Of a stretch of 64,000 nucleotides of DNA, positions 58,426 through 64,000 are shown one piece after another. The stretch is from positions 136,699 through 200,698 of the forward strand of contig NZ_JAGGPB010000005.1 in the NCBI RefSeq assembly GCF_018614055.1. The letters run 5' to 3'. The stretch comes from Streptomyces sp. ISL-98. GTDB lineage: Bacteria; Actinomycetota; Actinomycetes; Streptomycetales; Streptomycetaceae. The position numbers were made by a program, and so were the translations under genes. Within the stretch, counting starts at the first letter, position 1; every line of letters begins with the position of its first letter. The notes below the pieces were generated by a model, which saw only the letters and a program-made list of their open reading frames with translations, was not told the origin of the DNA and ran no database searches.

Positions 58426-59471
58426 CGGCGTACGCCACCCCTCGTGCGCGGGACGGCGTACTCGGCCAGGTGCGACTGGAGCGTCCACGCGATGACTCCC
58501 CCGATCAGCAGGCCCGCCGGCGGAATGAACGCCGTGACCCGGGCCCACGCCTCGGCGTCCCTCTCCCACACGGCCTCGGCCATCCTCGCCTCGACCCCGT
58601 CGATCGTGTCCTGCCGGGACAGCGCCGGGGCCGCCGCCTTCCCGGCAGGCTCCAGCAGCCCGACGACGTCCTGCACCGCCGCCTGGCACGCATGCGCCTG
58701 CCACGTTCCGAAGGCGAGCACCGGCACCGCGGCCAGCAGCAGCGTCACCGCCGCCAGCGGGATGCTCAGCCGCAGCCGGAAGCGCCGCCGCAGGAAGACC
58801 TGCGTGCCCACCAGCCGTACGCCGAGCAGCAGGCAGGCGGCTGTCGCGGCCGGCCAGGCCAGCAGCGGCGCTGTGCCCCAGTCCTCGTGCCGGTCGAGCG
58901 CGGTGCTCTGCCTCTTCTGCAGCTCGGTGATCCGTTCGAGTACGCCGGACTTGTCGGCGTACATCATCGTCTTCGCGTACGAGAGATTGGCGCGGCTCAA
59001 CTCCGGCTTGCCGTACTGCTTCCAGGCCCCGTCGATCCGGTTCGCGTACCCGTCGACGAGCCCGGACACGATGCGCAGCGTCTGCCGGTCGCCCCGGTCC
59101 AGGGCGCCGGTGCGCTGCGCCCGGTCGAGGCTCTGTCTCGCTTCGGTGAGCAGGCTGCCGTACTCCTCGCCGAGGCTGAGAATGTCGGGCCGGTCCCGGT
59201 TCTTCGTGAGGTAGACGATGTGCTCCTCCGCCGTCGCGTGGGCCTGCCGGAGCAGGGTGTGCGCCCTGGCCAGTTCGACGACGGCGGGGCCCGTACGGTC
59301 GCGGATCGCGGCGGTGTCGCGGTGCACGACGTCGTACGCGCCGAAGAGCGCCGCGCCGCCGATCGCGGTGAGGGCGATCAGCCACAGGAGCTGACGGCGC
59401 AGGTAGTCGACGGTGCTGATGCCGTTGTCGCCCGTGGCGGAGCGCCAGAAATGGCGTAATACGCCGCTCAC
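58422..59471 (-). CDS. GlnX-like membrane sensor protein, TTA codon
   Basis: 349-aa protein with four transmembrane helices (about 27-47, 210-230, 245-268, 318-338) and two extracytoplasmic helical regions: a large one of about 155 aa (ARAHTLLRQAHATAEEHIVY, GLVDGYANRIDGAWKQYGK) resembling a four-helix sensor bundle, and a short one between TM3 and TM4. No catalytic domain. In PknG systems GlnX passes a signal from the binding protein GlnH to the kinase; this protein occupies that place. GTG 59471 overlaps the vWA stop (GTGA). Codon 5 is TTA (59459-59457). Confidence 0.78.
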   Translation of the reverse strand: MSGVLRHFWRSATGDNGISTVDYLRRQLLWLIALTAIGGAALFGAYDVVHRDTAAIRDRTGPAVVELARAHTLLRQAHATAEEHIVYLTKNRDRPDILSLGEEYGSLLTEARQSLDRAQRTGALDRGDRQTLRIVSGLVDGYANRIDGAWKQYGKPELSRANLSYAKTMMYADKSGVLERITELQKRQSTALDRHEDWGTAPLLAWPAATAACLLLGVRLVGTQVFLRRRFRLRLSIPLAAVTLLLAAVPVLAFGTWQAHACQAAVQDVVGLLEPAGKAAAPALSRQDTIDGVEARMAEAVWERDAEAWARVTAFIPPAGLLIGGVIAWTLQSHLAEYAVPRTRGGVRR

Positions 59472-60808
59472 TTGGGGCTCCTCGGGGGTGGCAGCATCGT
59501 GCTGTGCGCCCGCAGGACCATCGCCGAGTTGATGTCGAGAGGCCTGATGTCGGGGCGTACCTCCACCTCGCCCGTCTCCGCGTCGATGATGCGCACGACG
59601 TCGCCGAGGCGCTGCAGCATGGGCTCGTTGCCCATGGCGTGGGCGCGGCGCACGGCCTCGCCCCACGCGGCGAGCGCGCGCGGCACATCGCCCGCGCGGT
59701 GGGCGGCGCGGCCCTCTTCGAGGCCGCGCACGAGGGCGTCGTGGTGGGCGTAGTGCGCCACCTTGGGGTCGTACTGGCTGTAGAGGTCGTGATGGCGCGT
59801 CCAGCGGACCAGTACGGGTCTGGCGGGCGGGAGACGGGGATGCGGGGCCTCCGCGTCCGGTTCCTGGACCACCTTCAGGTCGGCCAGCCACAGCGCCCGG
59901 TCGACCGGCTCCTGCGGCGTACGGGCGGCGGCCACGCACACCAGGTACTCCCGGGTCTCCTCGCCCCACGGCGGCGTACGGAATTCCAGGCACCGTTCCC
60001 CCGCCGCCACCGCCTCCCGCAGGAGGTTGCGGCGCGTGGGGTGGACCTGCTGGACGGTCAGCGGGGCGCTGCCGGGGCGGTGGGTGAGGCGCAGGCGCAG
60101 ACCGGTGAGGGTGCGGGCGGCCGACTCGGCGGTTACGGCGCGGAACTCGCCGGGGAGTGCGTCGAGGTCGCGTACGGCGTCGGCGCGGCCGTTCAGGCTG
60201 TCGGCGACCAGTTGCAGTTCGTCGGGGTCCCAGTCCTCGCCGATGCCACGGGTGTCGCAGGTGAATACGCCTGCGCAGGCGGCCAGTTCGGCTTCGAGCG
60301 CGTTGCGCTCCTCGTGCTCGTTGCGGCCGTCGCTGAGGAGCAGGGCGTGCCGGACCGCGGCCCCGGGCCGCCGGCCGAGCGGCTCGTGGCCGAACAGCTC
60401 GCGGGCGAGCGCGAGCCAGCTGCCGATGGCGGTGCCGCCGCTGGGGACGAGGCGGGCGACGGCCTCCAGGGCCTCCTCGCGGGTGGTGGCGTCGGCGCGG
60501 GCGAGGGACTGCGACTGCGCGGGATAGACGAGCTCGGCGGTGTGGCGTCCGGCGACGATCGCGAAGTACGTGCCGTCGGGCAGCACACGTACCGCTTCCG
60601 CCGCCGCGTCCTGGGCGGCCCAGAGCTTGTCGCGCGGGTAGCCCATCGACGCGGAGCAGTCGAGGAGCAGGACCTCGGCCCTGGCGGGCGACGCGGGGGC
60701 GGGCGCTCCCGGCCCGCCCGGCCCCAGGGCCGTCACGGTCACCACGGCGCACATGCGCGTCCCGCCCTCGGCGCCGCGCTCGGCGGAGACGTAGGGCTGC
60801 TGGCTCAC
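59468..60808 (-). CDS. von Willebrand factor A domain protein of the kinase operon
   Basis: 446-aa cytosolic protein. The vWA domain has a MIDAS start LLLDCSASMGYPRDK (about 45), the second site SGGTAIGSWL and LLLSDGRNEHEE. The C-terminal 150 residues contain a helical region (LVRGLEEGRAAHRAGDVPRA, TPR-like) and end with a short domain repeating VRPDIRPLD. vWA proteins with kinases usually act as adaptors or phosphorylation targets. GTG 60808 overlaps the kinase TGA (GTGA); no independent ribosome site, so translation is coupled. Confidence 0.85.
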   Translation of the reverse strand: MSQQPYVSAERGAEGGTRMCAVVTVTALGPGGPGAPAPASPARAEVLLLDCSASMGYPRDKLWAAQDAAAEAVRVLPDGTYFAIVAGRHTAELVYPAQSQSLARADATTREEALEAVARLVPSGGTAIGSWLALARELFGHEPLGRRPGAAVRHALLLSDGRNEHEERNALEAELAACAGVFTCDTRGIGEDWDPDELQLVADSLNGRADAVRDLDALPGEFRAVTAESAARTLTGLRLRLTHRPGSAPLTVQQVHPTRRNLLREAVAAGERCLEFRTPPWGEETREYLVCVAAARTPQEPVDRALWLADLKVVQEPDAEAPHPRLPPARPVLVRWTRHHDLYSQYDPKVAHYAHHDALVRGLEEGRAAHRAGDVPRALAAWGEAVRRAHAMGNEPMLQRLGDVVRIIDAETGEVEVRPDIRPLDINSAMVLRAHSTMLPPPRSPK

Positions 60809-63225
60809 TTCGAGGGTGACGGCTCCCAAGGTTGCTCCTGCGCTCCCTCCCGTGTCCCCTCCTGCGCCTGCCCTTGCTCCCGCGCTTGGTCCGGCGCTTG
60901 CTCCTGCGCTTGAGGGGCCTTCCACGCGTCCCGCATCTTCTGCGCCGCTCCGAGCCATGTGTGCTCCTTGTGTGTCCACCGCAGTGGCCGAATCCCGTTC
61001 GCCAGATCGAGCAGCGCGTGCGCCCGCGCGTCACCGGCCTGTTCGGAGAGGGACCGGTACGACTCCTCCAGGCGCCTGCGCAGCCGGTTCTCGGTGAGGT
61101 GCTCGTCCTGTATCCGTTCGCTGAGCTGTGCCAGCCGCCGCTCTGCCCGCCCCTGCGCGCCGCCCGGCCCTGACGCGCAGACCCAGTCGAGGACGACTTC
61201 CCGGATGTGCGTCTCCAGCCGCAGAATGGCATGACGGTCCGTCAGGCCTTCCTCTTCGCCCAGCCGCACGACCTGGGCGAGCGCGGCGACGATGGATTCC
61301 AGCGGCGGCGGCGCACCGCGCGGCGGCCGCCGGCCCGCCAGGATCCGTACGATCGCCGTCCGCGCGGCCGTGCGGTGCCGCGAGTCCTTCGGTACGTGCT
61401 CCAGGATGGCCAGCGCCTTGTCGCGCTCCTCCCGGGCGAGATGGATCCGGGCAAGACCGAAGGCGGCGCTGCCCATGGAGTGGTTGCGCAGCCACACCGC
61501 CTCGTAGAAGAGCCTGGCGCGGTCGGGCCGGCCGAGCCGTTCGTGGCAGTAGCCGAGGGCGAGTTTGGGGGCGTACTCGCCGGGAAGCGCGTCGTAGACG
61601 GTGTCGAACTCCTTCCGCGCGTCGGCAATCCGGTCGTCGGCGAGGTGCAGCAGGCCCGCATGCCAGTTGATGCGCCAGTCGTGTTCGGCCATGGTGCCGA
61701 GGAGGTCGCGGGCGCGGCCGAGCTCGGCGCGGGCGTCGTCCCGGTGGCCGGAGCTTCCTCCTGTGGCCCGGCGGGCGAGGTCCAGGTGCAGGCGGCAGCG
61801 CAGCAAGTGGAGCTCGGCGGAGGGCGGCCAGTCCGCGAGGAGTTGCTGCAGGGCGGGAGCGTCGTACGAAATCCGGCTCAGGGAGGCCGCGTTGGGGTCG
61901 TCCGGGTCCGTCTTGGGGACCGGCAGGCCCGCCGCCACGTCGTCGGGGGCAGGGCGCGCGGCGTTGAGCGGTAGGCGGTGGATGCCGTACGCCCAGCAGT
62001 CCAGGGCGGGGGCCTGGCCGAGGCCGCCGTCGAGGGCTGCCGACGCCGGTTCGAAGAGGCGGGACGGCTCGAAGGTCTCCGTGCCGAGCCGGAGGGACCG
62101 TAACTCCCGGATCACGCCCCGCAGTTGCAGCGACATCTCGGCAGCCGTCGCGAACCGCTTTCTGGGCTCGTCGGCGGTCGCCCGCGCCAGCGCCCGGCGA
62201 AGCGACTCCGCGCCGAGCCCGGGGGCGGGGTGGCGGGCGGCGTCGGACAGTTCCTGGAGGGTCTTGCCGACGCTGTAGAGGTCGGACTGGGGGTACGCCC
62301 GGCCGTCCCGCTCGACCTCGGGGCCCTTGTAGTGGTCGGTGTACGGGCCGGGGGCACCGAACTCCCGTACGCCGCCCACGTCGATGATCTTGATGCCGTC
62401 GCCGCAGTGCATGACGTTGTCCGGCTTCATGTCGCCGTACACCTTGCGCTCGTGCATGTGCAGATAGCCGAGGGCGTCGAGAATCCGGATCCCGTAACTG
62501 ACGACGAACTCGTGCACCCGCATCCCGGCGAACGGCTCCTCGTCGCGCGCGATGCGCTCCGCGATCTGGTGCAGCGCCATCCCGCCGGCGAACTCCATCA
62601 CGATGTAGTCGGTGCCGGACGGGCGGTGCGTCGCGTAGTTGATGACCCGGATGATGTCCTTGTGGTTGAGGTCGGTGAGGTGCCGCCGCTCGCGCAGCGC
62701 GACCTCGCGGGCCACCTCGCTGTGCGGATTGCGCAGGCCCTTGAGCGCCACCGGGCGGTTGTGGAGCTGGGTGTCCTTGGCGAGATAGACCCAGCCGAGG
62801 CCGCCGTGGGCGATGGGCCCGATCACCTGGTACTGGTCGGCGAGCACGTCGTCGCCGGTCAGCTGGGGCTGGAGCGCGTACGGCGTACCGCAGGAACAGC
62901 GGCCCTCGGCCGTGACGCCGCCGATGAGCTCGGTGCAGTCGGGGTTGCCGCAGCGCATGACGTGGGAGGCGGGCCGGTCCTGGACGGGCTCGACGAGGAG
63001 GGCGGGGTCGGGGACGTCGACGAGGGGCAGGTCCATGAGGCGGTCGCCGCCGGAGGACACGTCGAACTGCTGGGGGCGGGAGCGCCCCCCTTGCTGCCCC
63101 TTTCCACCCTTCCCTCCGCTCGTCTTCTCCGTGGCTACGTCGTCGTCGACGGGCAGGCCGGTGAGATCGCAGAACCCGGTCTCGGTGACCTGCCCGGTGC
63201 ACCCGGGGTGCGGACACGCCCTCAT
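60805..63225 (-). CDS. pknG: PknG-like serine/threonine protein kinase, TTA codon
   Basis: 806-aa soluble kinase with the PknG plan: an N-terminal cysteine-rich part (Cys 4, 9, 19 and a CGNPDC/CSC ribbon at 92-112, in place of rubredoxin), kinase domain about 132-400 (P-loop HGGLGW at 140-145, VALKGL Lys 162, GDMKPDN catalytic loop, IDVGGV), and a TPR-like C-terminal half (about 500-780). PknG controls 2-oxoglutarate metabolism through GarA/OdhI in other actinobacteria. Codon 375 is TTA (62103-62101). ATG 63225 has GGAGGGG 5 nt upstream and overlaps the previous gene (ATGA). The tail is Gln/Glu-rich. Confidence 0.92.
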   Translation of the reverse strand: MRACPHPGCTGQVTETGFCDLTGLPVDDDVATEKTSGGKGGKGQQGGRSRPQQFDVSSGGDRLMDLPLVDVPDPALLVEPVQDRPASHVMRCGNPDCTELIGGVTAEGRCSCGTPYALQPQLTGDDVLADQYQVIGPIAHGGLGWVYLAKDTQLHNRPVALKGLRNPHSEVAREVALRERRHLTDLNHKDIIRVINYATHRPSGTDYIVMEFAGGMALHQIAERIARDEEPFAGMRVHEFVVSYGIRILDALGYLHMHERKVYGDMKPDNVMHCGDGIKIIDVGGVREFGAPGPYTDHYKGPEVERDGRAYPQSDLYSVGKTLQELSDAARHPAPGLGAESLRRALARATADEPRKRFATAAEMSLQLRGVIRELRSLRLGTETFEPSRLFEPASAALDGGLGQAPALDCWAYGIHRLPLNAARPAPDDVAAGLPVPKTDPDDPNAASLSRISYDAPALQQLLADWPPSAELHLLRCRLHLDLARRATGGSSGHRDDARAELGRARDLLGTMAEHDWRINWHAGLLHLADDRIADARKEFDTVYDALPGEYAPKLALGYCHERLGRPDRARLFYEAVWLRNHSMGSAAFGLARIHLAREERDKALAILEHVPKDSRHRTAARTAIVRILAGRRPPRGAPPPLESIVAALAQVVRLGEEEGLTDRHAILRLETHIREVVLDWVCASGPGGAQGRAERRLAQLSERIQDEHLTENRLRRRLEESYRSLSEQAGDARAHALLDLANGIRPLRWTHKEHTWLGAAQKMRDAWKAPQAQEQAPDQAREQGQAQEGTREGAQEQPWEPSPSK

Positions 63226-63998
63226 GGCTTCCCCTCCGTCTCCCCTTGACCGAGCTGACCGAGCTGATCGAGTTGACCCAGTTGATCGAGCTGGCCGGCC
63301 TGATCGAGCGCCTTTCTGGCCGCCCGTACGAAGCGCTCGACCGCCGCCTCCGCCACCGCCGGATCGCACGGTCCGCCGGTCAGCAGCCGCTGCGCCTCGT
63401 GGTGCAGCGAGGCGGCCGCCTCGGCGAGGCCGTGGTCGGCGAGGCGTGCCTGGTGGCCGTCGAGGAGGCCGCGCAGCCCCTGGTGACGGGCGAGGCGCCG
63501 GGTCAGGAGCCGGTGACTGTCCTCCGCCTCCAACAGGGCGGTTTCCACGGTCCTTTCGACGTACGACAGCTTCGCGAGGTAGCCCGCCGTGCCCCGCCCC
63601 GGATCGGCCTCCAGCCGCACCGCCTTGAGCTCCAGGTCCTGCGCGTAGTGCGGGGGCGGCGGCAGCGGGGAGACGATGGACGCCGCGCGCCGTCGGAGGT
63701 CCCGTACGCGTTCCTCCGTCTGGGCGAGAGCGCCGATGCGGCGGCCGATCCGATCCAGCCAGCGCTCGGCACGCCCCTGGTCGAGGAGGAGCTCGTACGT
63801 GCGGCGCAGGGCGGGGGAGTCGAGGCGGCGGAAGACGAGCAGCAGCCGCCCCCCGCGCCGCACCAGCGTGTGCAGCAACTCCACGGTCTCCAGCTGCTGA
63901 ACGGCCTCGTCCACCCCGCGTGCCACGGCGGTCAGCGGCAGGGCGTCGGCCGCGATGCGTGCGGGCATCGGCCGGGGTCCCGGCCCGTCCAGGCCCAT
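63222..63998 (-). CDS. Partial gene upstream of pknG, helical protein
   Basis: At least 258 aa, probably continuing beyond the window edge; the ATG at 63998 may be internal. It is helical with many Arg/Leu residues (RTYELLLDQGRAERWLDRIG, SHRLLTRRLARHQGLRGLLD) and ends in a Q-L-D-Q-L-G-Q-L repeat, giving a coiled-coil-like tail. No family recognised. Its stop overlaps the pknG start (ATGA), so it belongs to the same operon and may be a regulator or partner of the kinase. Confidence 0.65.
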   Translation of the reverse strand: MGLDGPGPRPMPARIAADALPLTAVARGVDEAVQQLETVELLHTLVRRGGRLLLVFRRLDSPALRRTYELLLDQGRAERWLDRIGRRIGALAQTEERVRDLRRRAASIVSPLPPPPHYAQDLELKAVRLEADPGRGTAGYLAKLSYVERTVETALLEAEDSHRLLTRRLARHQGLRGLLDGHQARLADHGLAEAAASLHHEAQRLLTGGPCDPAVAEAAVERFVRAARKALDQAGQLDQLGQLDQLGQLGQGETEGKP

Positions 63999-64000
63999 GC

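Noticed and set aside
61231..61245. A copy of the regulon palindrome, ATGACGGTCCGTCAG
   Set aside because: It lies deep inside the pknG coding sequence with no promoter nearby and has one mismatch; treated as chance.
1..64000. tRNA, rRNA, CRISPR and known riboswitches
   Set aside because: No cloverleaf or CCA-type ends, no rRNA-like stretches, no regularly spaced repeats and no riboswitch consensus that I could recognise.

Overview
The window is high-GC actinobacterial DNA and almost certainly Streptomyces. Third codon positions are strongly GC-biased, many starts are GTG or TTG, and many genes are joined by 4-bp stop/start overlaps. Rare in-frame TTA codons, an afsR/afsS pair, F420 biosynthesis (fbiC), a GOLPH3-like GPP34 protein, a DUF397/XRE pair and several TNT/NlpC-type secreted proteins all fit that genus. 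I saw no tRNA, rRNA or CRISPR array.

Layout. (1) 1-38.9 kb is mainly a dispersed catabolic regulon: enoyl-CoA hydratase, DUF35 protein and Ltp-type thiolase (minus strand), FadD3-like acyl-CoA ligase, an amidohydrolase, two LLM-class (F420/flavin) oxidoreductases, SDRs, a D-aminoacylase-type amidohydrolase, an aldehyde dehydrogenase, an APC permease, a third LLM enzyme and an EthD-like protein. Five intergenic regions in this stretch carry the same palindrome, CTGAC-N5-GTCAG. It overlaps the -35 of at least three good promoters, so one repressor encoded outside the window probably controls the set. fbiC, which makes the F420 precursor, lies inside the same stretch.

(2) Embedded in that region are an afsR-afsS pair (4.1-7.4 kb) with an 11-bp direct-repeat operator just after afsR; an operon for a small secreted protein plus an ABC transporter (10.0-13.3 kb); a scar holding two broken genes (13.4-13.9 kb); a 96-bp MITE-like element (23.75 kb); a DUF3995-ECF sigma-SRPBCC operon; a Tat-exported PHP metallohydrolase with a TTA codon; an NfeD/flotillin pair; an ADP-ribosylglycohydrolase; and a sodium:solute symporter.

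(3) 39-46 kb: DUF397/XRE regulators, GPP34, a D-Ala-D-Ala carboxypeptidase with a very long acidic cytoplasmic tail, and a polytopic glycosyltransferase-like protein.

(4) 46.1-48.9 kb: a complete IS200/IS605-type element (divergent tnpA and tnpB) sits exactly between a secreted TNT-domain toxin gene and a 78-aa gene that may be its immunity gene.

(5) 49-57 kb: a poly-gamma-glutamate type cluster (capA, a double sensor-HAMP membrane protein, pgsB with a long Pro-rich tail, pgsC, an NlpC/P60 enzyme) with a divergent gene that may encode a hydrolase.

(6) 57-64 kb: a PknG-type signalling operon: a partial gene, a PknG-like kinase with zinc-binding cysteines and TPRs, a vWA protein, a GlnX-like membrane protein and a solute-binding lipoprotein, all joined by 4-bp overlaps. 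Two of them carry TTA codons. It looks like a variant of the GlnH-GlnX-PknG nutrient-sensing relay.

The remaining gene-free gaps are all shorter than about 300 bases. The 274-base gap at 40249-40522 shows nothing I can assign.
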